The notes below the pieces were generated by a model. The model was not told the DNA's origin. It saw only the letters and a program-made list of their open reading frames with translations, and did not search any database. From positions 5,704,001-5,768,000 of the forward strand of contig NC_063014.1 of NCBI RefSeq assembly GCF_020509005.1: DNA of 64,000 nucleotides, read 5' to 3'. The position numbers were made by a program, and so were the translations under genes. Of the stretch, positions 9,315-22,765 are shown one piece after another; the stretch's first letter is position 1, and each line of letters starts with the position of its first letter. This stretch comes from Fulvia fulva. Its lineage: Eukaryota; Ascomycota; Dothideomycetes; Mycosphaerellales; Mycosphaerellaceae.

Positions 9315-11882
9315 TCAGGTGTATTGGTGAGCCAGGTCGGCAGGGTAGTAGCCGCGACTTGACTCGACGCCTTGGAATCTGCTCAGGCCATTGACTGGCC
9401 ATTGCTGTGCTCCGGCGCTGGCGTCAAAGGATTCGTGCTTGACTGCCCACGATGAGGGATCTGTTGAATATCGAGCAGTGCTTTCGATCTTGGGTAGAGG
9501 TAGGCCACCTTGTGGTACACCTTCGTAGATGGTCCCGGGGTAGTAACGGTACTCGTCACGATTCTGGAACTCACTTCGCTCCGTATCTGACATGACTGCG
9601 TCAGGAGGGTAGTCAGAGTCCTGAGCACCACCATCAACACTCGAAGCGCTACTGCCGGAGTGTTCTGGAGATGGATGAAAGCCGTAGGTGTTGTTCCGGT
9701 ATGATGCTCCGGCAAGGCCACCAGTATATCCAGTCGATGACCGGAAGCCACTAGACCCGATGCCTCCTCCGTATGTTGCTGCGCCTCCTGTCGTGCTGTA
9801 TGAACTGCTGCCTCCTGAGCTGCCAGTCCGGCCATTGCAGTTCTGACCTTCGTTCTGATAGTGGCTAGGTGATCGACCACGAACGACTATCTTCTCGCTC
9901 ACACGATGCGCAACCTTGACCCATGATGGAGAGTCGCTCTCGCTCTTTCGGACATCTGCATAGAGCTCCACGATCAAGTGAAAGTACTGTTGCGACGCCC
10001 TTCGCTTGCCGTTGTTGGCCGTCGCTTGCTTGAATTGTACTCTTTCAAAGGTGTGATTAGCAGCCTGGCCAGGCAGAGGCAGGTGTGACGCAGCTGATGC
10101 GGAATATGGATAGTTGGACGAGGCTTGCGATGCCTGCGCTGCAGCATTTGAAGGACTGCCTGGCTCAGGCTGGTTTTGAAAGGGCAGGTTCGGTCCAGGT
10201 ATCGAGCCAGTGGGGTGGAAGGTCGACATGGGGACTTGGTATATGCCGTGTGGTGATACTGTGTGCTCCCCACGACCATTTGATGGCGTCGGCGATACTT
10301 TGACAATCTCGATCTTGCTCTTGGGCCCAGCATCACGCTTGGGCGTGTGTTGTACCAGCTCGATGTTCTTTCCGGCAGATCCATCCACGGCAGCCGACAG
10401 TCGCATGCCCATAGCCTGTATGGTCTCCGAGTGCGTGCTGTTGTTCCGCTTCAGTTGCATGCGCCCATTGGTGATATTCGGGTGTAACTCGAAGTGACAT
10501 TGCACAGAGAAATAGTTGCGACGGTAGCATGTCCATTTTGAGTCGACGGAGGACATGAAGAAGCCCTTCTCTACCTTTGCATGGACCTCGGGTGTGACTG
10601 CTTGGCCTTCGCAGGTCATCTCAGCATGAATCTCTAAATTAGGCCATGGGAAGTTGCCGCATTCGTTCTGCTGATTGCCGTACGGTGGCGACGCCATCTG
10701 GGAGTGGTGACCGTTGGAGTAGGGGTAAGATGCGTTTGACAGTGACAGACCAGTGATGGAAGAGAGCGCAGTCCGGGGAGTCTCTGGGTAGGAGGCGTAT
10801 CCGGGCTGGTAGCCGCCTGGCGAAAGCTGTGGTCGAGCTAAGGAAGGCGAAGTGTACGTCTCACGTTCAGTCGCATTCGTTGAGCTTGATAACGGTGACC
10901 GCATAGGGTGTGGGGGTGGTAGCATACCACTGCTGTCTAATCTGTCAAGCAGGTGTGAGCTTCAGTGCGTAGCCAGTAATGTGCTGCTGAAGCTGTGCTC
11001 CCATGGCGACTTACATTGGCGGTACCCGAGTATTGCCATAGGCAGATGGCACGAACACCTGGGGTAGCTGCACAGGCGCACCGTAGCTGGGAACGCTTGT
11101 GCAATGGTTTTGCTGGTAATTTGTGTATGCAAGCGATGAGGCGGCTGAGGCAGGACTGGTCGAGATTGACCCACTGCTGGAGTCCCCGAATTGGTTCGAT
11201 GATTGATAGCTGTGAATTGCCAAAGTTAGCCCGTCACGATCTATGTGCTGTGAGCTGCCATCTTCGATGCAAGCGAAGGATAAGAGGAGGAAAGTGCGTG
11301 ATGGTGTGTAACGTAGGCCAGATGACAGTATAAGACCGCAAGCTGAAGGCTTCACTCAGCTCTGCGACCAGGGTGACATAATTTGTCGTGTGATCAGCGA
11401 TAGAGCTCGAACGTCTCAGCATGATAGGCGACCAGTCTGCTGGGTCGCGGTGTAACCGTGTGCAGTGTGGGTTGAGGATGCAGGAGCGACGGCCAGGCAG
11501 TATATACCAGGCCAAGTGCCGTACTGCGGACGATGGTCGGCAAGGATTGCGAGTAAGCCGTATCGACGACCTGACCGGGCCGCGAGAAGCAAGAGGGGTG
11601 GATTGTCGGGGTTGGCAGCCAATAAAGGGCACACTCACCTGGTGGTCTCTGAAGCTACGCCTCGATCCGGTAAGAAGCGAGCTCCCGTTGCGCTATTAGT
11701 GGCCGTGAAGGTGAAAGGCGTGGGCGCCTGTATCGGGGCAGAGCCATCTCGTCGGAGCGAGTCGACTGAGCCGGTTGTGGCGTAGCCCGGATGATGTGCA
11801 TGCCCAGAGTACTGCTCGTTGTAATCGTGGTCAGAGGACAACGAATAATCGTGAATCGGTAGGTGTTGCTGGAGGATCGGTC
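9315..11882 (-). CDS. vib-1: NDT80/PhoG-domain transcription factor, VIB-1/XprG-like (5' exon not found)
   Basis: Known members (Neurospora VIB-1, Aspergillus XprG) control heterokaryon-incompatibility death, extracellular proteases and starvation responses. Three exons are resolved: 11882-11639, 11209-11015 and 10941-9315. They are joined by a 429-nt intron (GTGAGT donor, GGCTAAC branch) and a 73-nt intron (GTAAGT). The Ndt80 DNA-binding domain spans the FPWPNLEIHAEMTCEG to YFHLIVELYADV segments. The flanks are Ser/Pro/Tyr/Gly-rich, typical of a disordered activator. Exon 11882 is preceded by a perfect TACTAAC branch and a GCAG acceptor, so at least one further 5' exon with the start codon lies upstream. 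I could not locate it. Confidence 0.8.
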
Positions 11883-14800
11883 CTGCATTGAAACGTTAGT
11901 ACGGGTTGGCAAGAATGCTGACGACTTTGCAGCAAACACGCTGCACGGCGAAAATGCCATGCAGAGTCGGTTTGTGGTTGGGACCAAGGCATGCCGACGT
12001 CTGGCACGTGGACGATGTTGAGTCGCCCAACGTTACACGACGTGGCTGCTGCCAGAATGCCTCTTGTTTGAGGAGCCTTTCGTTCGAAACAGTGCGGTGG
12101 GTTGGAGACACACTCTAATCGCAATGCACGCATGAAGGTCGCCGATGTGCTTCACTTGGCGCCATAGTAGTAGGTGGTGGCTGACACGAGAAACAACCTT
12201 GGGCTGGGCGCCGAAAGTACGGTGCATGTGCCAGGATGGAGGGAAGCGAGCTTACCTTGCTCCATCGTCAGTACTGCTGAACCCATATATCAACCTTTGA
12301 CGTCTGTTCTCTTGACAGCTCGTGGCGGCGCAGATGTAGCCGTGGGCGGCGCGCCGTGAGTTCACACTGGCGTCCGGTCTCGAGTCGCGCCTTGAGAGCT
12401 CACTCCTCAGTCAATCGTCGGTGCAGTGATTGTCGCAATGCTCGCAGTCGCTCGCTCGCTTGGCAGGCACGACTTTGGCCTGATCCGAAGCTCGCAGGAA
12501 TAGTCTACGCGTGCCGCTCCACTTCGGGCCGGTCGCGATTCGTGGGCAGATTGGTGGACGAGGCCCGCTAACGCACCAACGAGGCAATTGAGGCAGTCAA
12601 TCGAATGGACTTGCCGGGCTAATGCTGAAGGCTTGCAGCGGTCAAGGAACTGATGGCCGCGGACCGACACTCAAAGTCGGATTGAGTTCAGAGTTGCGCC
12701 AAAGTGAAGGTGTTTCTTTCAACGTCAGTCGAATGTCGAATGATCTATCTTCAGGTTAGCACTCGATCTCGCGACCTTGAACAAATGATCCCGAGGACCA
12801 GTCTATCGCCGTACGGCGCTCGAGGCGCGGCTTCATCTGGCGGTCCATATTGCGACTAGTCGCAAGGTGCAGAAGCTCGATTCCTAACGAGGAGATACCA
12901 AGCTCTCATCGCCGCGCACTGGAGCATGTTTTCCGGGCACGACGACGCCCATTATCGTCGAGACCTGAGCGATGCATGTCGATGGCCCAGGTTGAATGCA
13001 ACGCGCGATCATCTCGGGCAAGACATATGGGAACTGACCTTGAAAAGAGTGGAGCTCGCGTCTGAAGCCAGCGATCTCGTTGCCGTGTTGAGATGGTGGG
13101 CCGGTCACAGTGTCGTACTGGTGTGCAGTCTCAGGTCCAGTATGGAGAGTGTTGAGAGCGACGGCAGTCGTGTGCGCTGAGCTTCTAGAACAGGTGACCG
13201 TTGAACGAAAGTGATGTTCCTGGCAATGGTATATGTCGACGAGGCTTGAAGTTGCGCGAGTGTTGTGGAGAGTGCTGCGGTGCTGGCTCGATAGACCTTG
13301 ATTAGGTTCGTTCGTGACACCCGGGTAGAACTGCCCTGGGGCGGCGTCGCGGGTGAGGCTGTGAACAAAGAAGCACTGTTAAAGTGGTAGCAGGTCGATG
13401 GCGAAGCAAAGGAAGCACAAAAGTATGCTTGGAGTCTTTGATATGGCCGCAGCAAGACCCAACGGTGTTTTGAAGAGAACGGCGGAGTCTGCATCCAGCA
13501 GGTAGGGACAGCCGGTCCTGTCCTTCTTTCTAACAGGCGTCATGGAGACTAGGACCGATGTTGGCCGACAGCAGACAGAGAATGACTACCCAGGTTGGTA
13601 CTGTTACCATTCCTCTGGGTCGAGGTCAGCCTCAGCGATTCATCGTATCCCAAGAGAAACGCTCAGGCCACACTGCCACCTCGCGAGTCGCAGAGGAAAG
13701 CTGCATCAGTAGCTCAGAACCCACCAAATGTGCGCTAAACATATCCCCGATGCCAGGAGGTCGAAGATCGTATCCGTCTTCGCCCATAAGAGCCCACCCG
13801 ACTTGCTCTCCTTGCGGACTGTATGCTCCAATGCCCTCAAAGTGTCAAGCTAACTGCTCGCTATCCCGGCAGTTCAAGTGAAGCCCCGTCTGCCATAGCT
13901 GCATCTAGCAAGCCGATGCCCTGACCTGATAGTGAGATGCAACACTCCGCACGGCTCCGACATCTCGTAGCATGACCGTGCTCGATGCATCGAGAGAGGG
14001 TCCTCTCCACCTCCTCCAGCCCGGTGTGTGTGATCGTCCCCAGGACTGTGTGAAGGATTGGCGCAGCTAGGCCGACGGGGCATTGAACGAGCCTACCAAC
14101 ATGCTGCCCTGGTGCCTCTCCCGATCGGCCCGTATGCCGATGAGAGCGAGTGCAGCGTGCGCAGGTTGTCGCGACGCGGCTAGCATGGCCAGCTCCCAGG
14201 AAAAGGGCTCAAAGGGCTCCGAGCTAAGGCAACGCAGAATTACCTGTCACAAAGACGCTCTTTGGCACGGCTGTCGGCGCGGCTGCAGCAGGTCACGCGA
14301 AACGCGGACAGTTCATACTGTGTACGATACGGTGCGGCCTGTCGATGTATTGCTCAGGCGCTACCGTCCGCCACATTGCGCAATAAGTGCATCAGGAAGC
14401 GCGCCAAGGGCTCTGCGGGCCTGCTAAGCGCTGGTAATGGAGTTCTTTGTAGATGAAGAGTCCACGATGGCGCTGAGCTAGTTTATCCTTGCGAAGATGG
14501 TGATGCGAACGCTCTGCCGTCGCCTTTCACACCGAGCAGCGTGAAAGGCCCACCACTTCCCACGGCCATATCCAGATGCTGCCCGCGGGTTTCAGGTGGC
14601 CCCGTCACGATACGGGTCTGCGCCGTTTGCGGTGGACTGCCTGCAAGTGTGGTGCAGGTCGACCAAAATTCTCCTTGCTTCGATCGGTGACATGCATGTC
14701 AGCCATCATGCACGCCGATGGACAACCGTCGACCGTCGACGTCTGTTGTTTGCGCGCATCCCTGCCCCGCATATGCCAAGCCGCGCCGACCACAGTTTGC

Positions 14801-17800
14801 GGCCGTGCTTCTGCCTCGCATCTGCAGAAACATGGCCGCAGACGTGCCGGCGTCCATTCACACACATTCCATGGCGACGGCAACGATAAACTTAGATAGC
14901 GACAACCGCCGAAGGAGCGCCTCAGCTGGCCCTCAGCGATGGACATCAACATCCTCACTCACCTCCACCTCCACCTCACCCTCAGAGCGCGCACTTCGCC
15001 GCTGCTGACGCGCTGGCAATCCATTGGTTACCGACAGCATCCTCACCAATCTACCCGCCGCAATTTGTCAATCTTCTGCGTCGAGGCCCTAACCTGTGCG
15101 CGGCTGGCGACAAAGCAACGAAGTGAGGGTCAGTCGCGAGAGCAGCTCGTCATGTGCGGGCGGCGCTACGCCATGCGAAGACGTTGCCACAATGGGCGCC
15201 AGACATGTCTCATTTGCCGTCTTCCAGAAGGTTGTTGCACTCTCACGGATGGCTGCAGTTGTCCGTTGGCATCTCCAGGCATTGCTTCACCGCCATCTTG
15301 GCCCCACAGCCGCGCACTGCTCGAGTCTTGCCTCTGAGGGCTATGCTTCACGTGCACGGGCACGGACTAACCCCCCTCCACGACTGACAACGAGGCTACT
15401 GCCGTCAGCAAGCATCAGGACCGGCCGCTGCTCGTAGTCTTGGTACTGCATCATCGGCTCTGGCCGGTCTGCCGTCATGTGGCGCGACGACACTGGGCCT
15501 CACAAGCAGACTTTACTCGCAGGAAATTGGAGAAATCTACCATTTGACGCTCAAGAGCTGCTGTGGCCTGCATGAACTGTGTCGTTCCCTGATCAGGAGC
15601 TTCCTGCAAGACGTGAGCAGGACGATCATCCTGAAACACGCCCGGGCTCTCGTTGTCACTTGTCCTCGAGAGATTGTGCACTTTCATTTGGCACTCTTCA
15701 TACTCAGTCCATGCTCTGAAAGGATATCATATCCGACGCCTCACTACGTGGTGTCGTGAACAGCACGGTCCGAGACGCCCGGGTGTGTGCAGAATCCTAT
15801 CGCGAGTCCCAACGATTGCATGCGCCTACGCTCATCTGCACGACAGACAACACGCAATAAACAGCTCCTGTGTCATCGAACCCCTCGCTGCTGGACTGGC
15901 AGCAGCCGTGAATTTGTCAGTCTCGGTGTCTTCGCTGCAGGCAGAGGTCGGCGGCCGTGTCCTCATGACCGACTCCTTTCAAGGCTTCAGATCCGTCCTG
16001 ACCCCTTCTGCGCCGGTCAGTCAGGCATCGGGGAATTTCTCACGCGACCGAGTAACAACATCGACGATAGCACAACATCCGCTTTGAAGATCTGCGCTCG
16101 TGTGCCACCCACCACAAATGTCTGACGAACTGCATCGAAGCATTTCTTGGGACAGTCCAGAGCATTCCACTACCGCACGTGCCGTTCCTGTGTTGCACGT
16201 TTCGGCCATCGCCACGCCACACTACTGTGACGAACGGTTGGTCCGTGCTGGGAGGCATGTCTCAGACAACGCATACCTACAGTGAGTAACTCATGGCGGG
16301 AGTATCTTCTGCGAGCGATCATGTCGGATGATTGTGAAGGATCACCTACACGACTGCGATCGTGCACTGAGATCAAGCCACAGCTATGCAGGCCTGCCCA
16401 TACTCGCCTGTGCACTCCCGCTTACCTGGTCACTTCAGCATGCACTGCATATGGTTGAGCAAGTCTCCTGTATGATTGCGCGGCTTCCACAGAAGTCTGC
16501 AGTCGTAGCCATGGCACGAAGTCAGAATCCCAATTACAGCGGGTGGCTGGCGATGCTAATGCATGCACATCTCAACGAGCCGAAGTTGTCGAAATGGTTG
16601 ACATGTCGGAACGACCTTATGACCTGATGGAACACGTGCATCGTTCATGGCCGATATTGACACTCCGTGGCAGGGCCAGCGACTTCTAAACCACACATCG
16701 ACATGTCTGACTTGCGATGCTAAGCAGAACGACCACACTCTTGAAGTCGATTTGGGCTCGCTGTACTCCGGTACTTGCTAAAGCTCTGACGACGAGCTAC
16801 AAGTGCCTGGAAGACCGCTGAACTGTGCCACGATCCAACTCTTAGCTGCTGTCAGATCAACGTTGTTGCAAATTGCGCGTGTGTCGATCTCGCCCCTGAA
16901 GGGGTAATTCCATGATCATGAATCTATCGTCGGCATGAGGACTGCGACTACCTGACTTTCTCGCAGAGTGCACGACAACGACAAAGAGAGGGACACCGAC
17001 CGACTGGTTCAGCACCACCACCACCATCACCTCCGAGGAGATAACACATCGCAGGTTTTGCTTGGCGGTACTTTCAACCAACCCCATCCTCATCGGCTCC
17101 GTCGCTATGGCTCCCTCCAGCTCTTCCTCGTATCCTGCGACAACACTGTCAGCGCTCTCCAGCCCTCGACAAGAAACCTGTTCATCGGCAGCACGAGGCA
17201 AACCACATCAAAGCTTAGCCACCCCAGTGCGACACCCTACCAGCAGCAAACAAACCTCACGTCGAAACACACCAGCCGACCCAGCCTTGCGCTGAGGGTG
17301 TCCTGTAAGTGGCATTGCCAACTCTTGCTCGGAGACTTCCAACCCCAAATGTACGTGACATTTGAGTTGCACAGCCTCTGTTGGCTCTTGACGAACGATG
17401 GTCAGCTGCAACATGGCACGATCGGGATGACGAACATAACATGCTCTGGCAAAGGTAGGTAAGAGGTAGGCAGGTTCCCTTCCCGTAGCTTTCATTCACC
17501 GTTCCCGAGAAAAAGGACCGCGTCTAGGCTCTTGCTGCTATTGATAGTAAGGTCATCAGCTCTGCTCTTGCTGCGCCGTTTTCTTAGTCACTCCGGCTCT
17601 GCCCAATTTATTTGAAGGTGTCGCTGTCTCAGTCGTGGACACCGCAGCAGGATCCTGCGACAGTGGTGCCCGCCGATACCTACCGCCTTACAGATCGACA
17701 GGCAGGTAATCGATGCCAGTCAGTGAAGTGTGGTGGATTATGATGCATGCATCCTGAATTGCAGATCTCTATTTGAACACTGCAGCAAGTTGACGCGCAG

Positions 17801-18728
17801 GTGGTACAGAACTGGTGTGAGTGTGTGTTTATGCGTGAAGGAGACTTTTCCGAGGGTTGAACGATGTCCGGCGACGGGGGAGAGGGTCAGAGGGGAGATT
17901 ACGCTGAGGTGGGATTTTTGTGCCCCCTTGCTTCGCATACTGCTCGCCGTTAATGCTGTTGAGGTTGAGGATCCTACGAGTTTTTCGCGCCGGAGATGCT
18001 GATGCTGATGCTGACGGGGGTTGGAGACATCATCGTGATGGTGATGGTGGTGTTGGTGTTGATTTTGTTGCGGTGAAGATGTTTCTCTCTCAGCTGCATG
18101 GAGTGTGGGCAGTGGTCTGGCAAAGCCCAGTCTCTTGGACTTCATGGTAAGGCGCGCAGCTACCACCTCCTTGCCTTCCCGCTGCCCTTCACTGTCCCGA
18201 AACACTCTTCAACCTACTCGCGAGGTCTTCTGATCCGTTGCCGTGTGTACTCGATCAAGACAGAAAGCTCTTCCATGTCAAGAAAGTCAACGAGACACGT
18301 GCAACCCTCCCTGGGAAAATCCTCCCAAAGCATCCAGCTTCTCACATCCCAAGCACAACTCATTACCTGCCTCGAGTTTAGCAGTGAATCAGAGCTGACA
18401 TCTCGAATCCTGATGATGAGCCATCGCAAGGAGTTCTCAACTGCCCGCGACTTTGCTTGACTGTCTCTTACTGTCAGGCCAACTACGTTCAGGGGAAATG
18501 GAGCAACGCTAACACACGTTGCGCTCGTGGTATTGTAAGTCAAGCACTTCTCGAAGCAATGGCCAATATACCTCGACTCCATCTTCACGTCCACTAATAC
18601 ATGTACTAAGAGCGCTGAAGAACAAGTAATAGTCTCACACGAAATATACTCAAGTTCCATTACCACATGCATGTACATACCACCCCTTCTCCCCTCCATC
18701 TTCCTCCCTCGCACATCTATCGAATCCA
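11883..18728. other. 6.8-kb gene-free region upstream of the Ndt80 factor
   Basis: Nothing in either strand reads as a conserved protein; ORFs are short and out of character in composition. A TACTAAC branch site near 11897 shows that at least the proximal part is intron or 5' leader of the Ndt80 gene. The rest probably holds a long leader and promoter. CAC-repeat simple sequence occurs near 17010-17030, and its mirror near 18000-18050. Confidence 0.5.
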
Positions 18729-21700
18729 TCAACTCTGCCAATCAACCCAATCCCTCCCAACAACCCTCCAAACCTTCACCTCCCCACTCCTCAAATCGCC
18801 CAAACGGAACTTCTCACTCCTAATCTTCGCCTTCTCCCTCCCCTGCTCCCAACCTCGGATGGCTCGTCTCGTGCCATCCCATTCCTCCACAATGGCGACG
18901 TGATGACTACCGTAGTCTTGCTTGTATTTATGCTTCATGGCGCCGTGGGTACCTTCAAAGCGTGCATTGCGGAGAGTCACGATGTCTCCGGGGCGTATCT
19001 CGTCGAATTGCATAGTGGAGGCGTTGGCGAGGTTGGCGTAGACGAGGGAGCCGTAGGCGCGGTTGCCGACGGGTTGGAGGGCGTCTTTCTGGAGTGGGTG
19101 TTAGCTTTGTCTTCATACTGCTACGTGGTGGGGTTGAACTTACTTGAGACTTGATCAAAGCCGACACGAGACCACCAGGGCTCCCGTCGCCGGCTACAGA
19201 GTCCTTCTTACTGTGGCCCAGCTCGTTTGCGCTCCTCGCGATGTTGCCGCCGAATCGTTGCCAGTAAGTCTCAAGCTGGTCTTGTCGAAGCTTGGGAGGT
19301 GGTGCCAAATGCCGTTGTTCGAGCTTGACATCGCCAGCGTTCTGCGAGTCATACTGCACCGTGATGATCGTTTGGCTGTAGTCGATGAAGAGCACATAGA
19401 TGTCCTTCGAGATTGTGGTCCTGCCACCTCTCTTCGAAGTAGTCGACTCCTCACATTCCGACAAGATATCAATACCATTGCGGCTCTGTAACACTGGCGG
19501 TAGTGGTTGTGATGCCGTCCACCAGGTGGTGTTCTCACCAAGATCGAGGTCGTTGGCAATCTGGTCATTCTCACCAGGTCTAGGACCATCCGTTGACCTT
19601 CGAGCTACCGTATTCGACCGTTGCACATCTAACGACTGTCGAGGCGGTGCTCTAGCGGGCGGCATTTCTTGTGAAGGTGGGGCAGGGACAGCACGAGGCG
19701 GCTGCTCGACTGACCTTCGAGGTGGCGTTGCGGAGTATAGATCATCAGCTGAGCTTTCTTGTTGCAGCTCGGGCTCTCGAGGTGGAATGGGAGGGGCTAC
19801 GACAGGGACGGCACCGGGCGTTGGCGGTTGAGGACCTCTTTGCCTGTTCTCGTCATAGCGGTAAGGATCATATTCGTCATCATCCTCAACTGGTCGTGGA
19901 GGTGGCATTGGAGGAGGTGCGCGAGGAGTGTCCATCGAAGGCCTGCCGGCTGGTGGTGGCGGAGGGACTGCTCTGGGCACCGCGGCATGAGGTGGAGGAG
20001 GAGGAGCGCTCATTGGAGTATCATCTGCAGTCGTGCTGTCGTCAAGACTCGGCTCTCGAACATGAGCCTTGAGAGCATCTTTGTGTTTAGCACTGGACGC
20101 GATATCGGTGTCGTAATCTCCCTCATAGTCACTTTCACCTCGCTCTGTCTCCTCTTCGATCTGCGTGGCTTGTCGGCTCGGGATAGCGGCCGGAGGAGGT
20201 GGCGGTGGCGGGGGCGGGCGTGGAGACGCAAGAGGGCTCTGCGGTATGGGAGGAGGTGGTCGACTGGCTCTCTTGTCGGACACCGCAGAAGGTGGATCGC
20301 TGCCAAAGTATGATGCTCGCTTGTTGTCAGGCGATCGTACAGATTCATAGCCAGGTACAGGCGGCGCAGCCCCCGAGGCACTTCTTATTGGCAACGGAAC
20401 TGGGGTCTCGATGTCAGGAGTATCGTTCTCGCGCCTCGGTGGGCGTATTGAGGCCTCATCGTCAGACTCACTACCAGGACCTGGCGACATTGGCACGGCT
20501 GGAGGAGGCGGCGGCGGTACCTGTCGTCCTTCAGGAACTGGAGGAACAGCTCGATCAACTGAAGGGCGTGAGGCTGAAGGCACAGGAGGGGGTGCACCGC
20601 GTTCTTCGGTGGTGGACTTTCTCGATGGTGCAAGAGAGTGCCTGCGCTCAGGTTCGGCGTAGATGCCGGACGGCTCATTGTCCTCTGCCATCTGCGTGCG
20701 ATCAGACTCTGGGCTCTGCATTCTGTTTATTCCGGGCACAGGTACCATGGGAACGCGTTGCTGCTGCGTTGGCGATTGTGGCATATCGTCCTCGCTGGGC
20801 TTCTTCTCCCTCGTTAAGCGCTTCTTTGATTGGGATCCGCCGGGCATTGGCATGCCACCGGGAGGACCAAACATGCCAGCCATGCCCATACCGCCGCTCA
20901 TCTTGGCCATGCGCTCTCGCAACTCCAGTCTTCGACGCGTCTCGTCGTCCATATCGTCCTCTGCCTCGTCTCCACCTTCGTCGGTAGCGCCCTCCTCTTC
21001 GCCAACATCTGGCTCCCGCTTTGGCGCAGCAGCAGCACGTGGCGGTGGCATAGGCGCTTGCGTATCGTCACTGTCTTCTGGGCCGATCGTGCCGGCGTCA
21101 TCTGTATCTCCTGCTCCAGACTGATCCGCCTCGTGCCCGTCGCTGACTAGCTCGTGATCTGGTACAGTGGGTATTGGCGAAAGTGGCTCGCGAGGCTGTC
21201 GTTGCGCAGATGGTACGCGTGGCCTCTCGCGTGAAACGTCCAGAGATTGTCTTTGGGTCGCTGTATCTGTATTGCGCTGGCGGTCCATGTCCTCGCCCTC
21301 GGCTTCTTGCCCTTGCTCGACGTCTTCCTCATGCTCAGAAGCTTTCTTGACCGGAGCCCTCTTCTTCTCTTTCGGCGCACCCTCTGCTCTGCGCTGCGCT
21401 TGCTCAAGCTGTTGTTGCTGCAGACGAGCAATCCGCTCCTTCAAGCTGGTAGGCTGGGGCGCATCCTCATCTTCTTCCTGCTGTGCACCAGATTGCTCGC
21501 TTGTCAAACCCGCCGCCTCCGCAGCTGCACGATCATCCTCCTGCCTTTGCCTGATCTCCGGATCTTCTTGCCTGATGTATGGCTTGTGCACAGGCTGCTC
21601 GACCTTCGGAGGTGGAACATAGGAGTTTGCCATTGGCGGTGGGGCGACAAAGGGTTTCCTGATGAAGGTGCTAGGCTTCGACCCGCCAGGGACCATGGGT

Positions 21701-22299
21701 ATCACCGGTGCTGCAGCAGGCTGGTTGAAGGCAGCAATCCTGTCCTTGAACGCGTTGCTTTTCGGTGCTATCGGAGGAGGCTTTTTATTCGAGGCCGGCG
21801 CTGCTGGCTCTGCCGGTGTAGGCTTCGGAGCAGGTGGAGGTTCGGCTCTAACGGGAGGACTCCTGACACTGCCTGCAGACTGAGGCGATCGCACATTCTC
21901 GTCTGCGCTGGATGCCATGGATGTTTCCACCGGTGGAGGCTGCGGTTTCGACTGGGCAGGCAGGGCAGGGGGCTCGATCTCAGCACTCGGCTCTTCGCTC
22001 ACAGTCGAAGGAATTGGGTGCACTGGTCCTGTCACAGCAACGGGTACTGGAGCCGTTTCCTGCTTGGGCCTGGTGGGTCGTGTAGGACGAGAGGGTACGG
22101 GCGGCTCGTACTTCTCCACGAACTCCCGTGGGAAGATGCCACTCTGGTCGCCCCCATTGCTGTCCGTGTACCGTCCCTCCAGCCAGTTGTCGTCGATCTC
22201 TTCGGTAATGTCTATGATCTGGCCGGTGGAGAAGGCCAGGTCGTCCTCCTCCTTGGCTTCGAAGTCGTACAACGCCTTGACCTTGAACAGCGACGCCAT
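18729..22299 (-). CDS. bbc1: SH3-domain actin-patch protein Bbc1 (Mti1)
   Basis: Bbc1 works at endocytic actin patches, binding type I myosins and WASP to restrain Arp2/3-driven assembly. The product of about 1171 residues begins with an SH3 domain (VKALYDFEAKEEDDLAFS ... GIFPREFVEKYE, residues 5-62). Next come some 900 residues of proline-rich, acidic and basic low-complexity sequence with many polyproline tracts. The C-terminal folded module (TTWWTASQPLPPVLQ, IYVLFIDYSQTIITVQYD, GDIVTLRNARFEGTHG) matches the conserved Bbc1 tail. A 55-nt intron (19143-19089, GTAAGT ... CCAG) splits that module. Start ATG 22299 directly precedes the SH3 domain. The gene is divergent from rtr1. Confidence 0.88.
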
Positions 22300-22765
22300 G
22301 GTGAAAGCGTCCCCTTGGACAATCAACGCCGCACAGTGTCTGGTGGTGGCGGTGTGGGCGGTCCTAGTCGGGAGTCTTGCACCTGATCCCTCGTTTCGAC
22401 GTAATGCCGCGTGGCAGTGTTGCTTGGAGGTTGCTTGCTGCCAGGCCGCAGCTTCCAGTCTCAACGACTTGGCTCAGACCGTCGGTGGGAGGATCTCTCG
22501 TTTCGATGCTGGTCTGTCTATGGGCACATGATGCCGCTGAACGCCGAGGGCAAGCACAGGTGTATACAGGCAGCGCAGAGGCTGGGAGCTTTGCTCGCGG
22601 CCGACGACAACATTCGAGCGGGCCACTGGGCACCGGCGCGCGACGGCGTCAAACAGCGTCATCTCACTTTCATGGGTCCATGTACATGGACGACGACGCC
22701 ACACTGTCTCAGCCACATGGCCATATAAACTTGCTCACGCGTGAACATCGCAACTTCTGTTTCTC
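22300..22765. promoter_or_regulatory. Divergent promoter region bbc1/rtr1
   Basis: A 466 bp intergenic region between two divergent start codons. No TATA box is evident, as is common for fungal housekeeping genes. Confidence 0.3.

Noticed and set aside
14576..15437. Several overlapping ORFs in the large gene-free region
   Set aside because: All three plus frames are partly open because of GC content. None shows motifs, and composition is Cys/Arg/His-heavy.
16968..17462. 164-residue plus ORF
   Set aside because: Contains HHHHHH from a CAC repeat and no recognisable domain.
19144..22400. Long plus-strand ORFs opposite bbc1, some rich in Ser, Gly or Cys
   Set aside because: They are shadows of the proline-rich bbc1 coding strand, with no domain and no splice structure.
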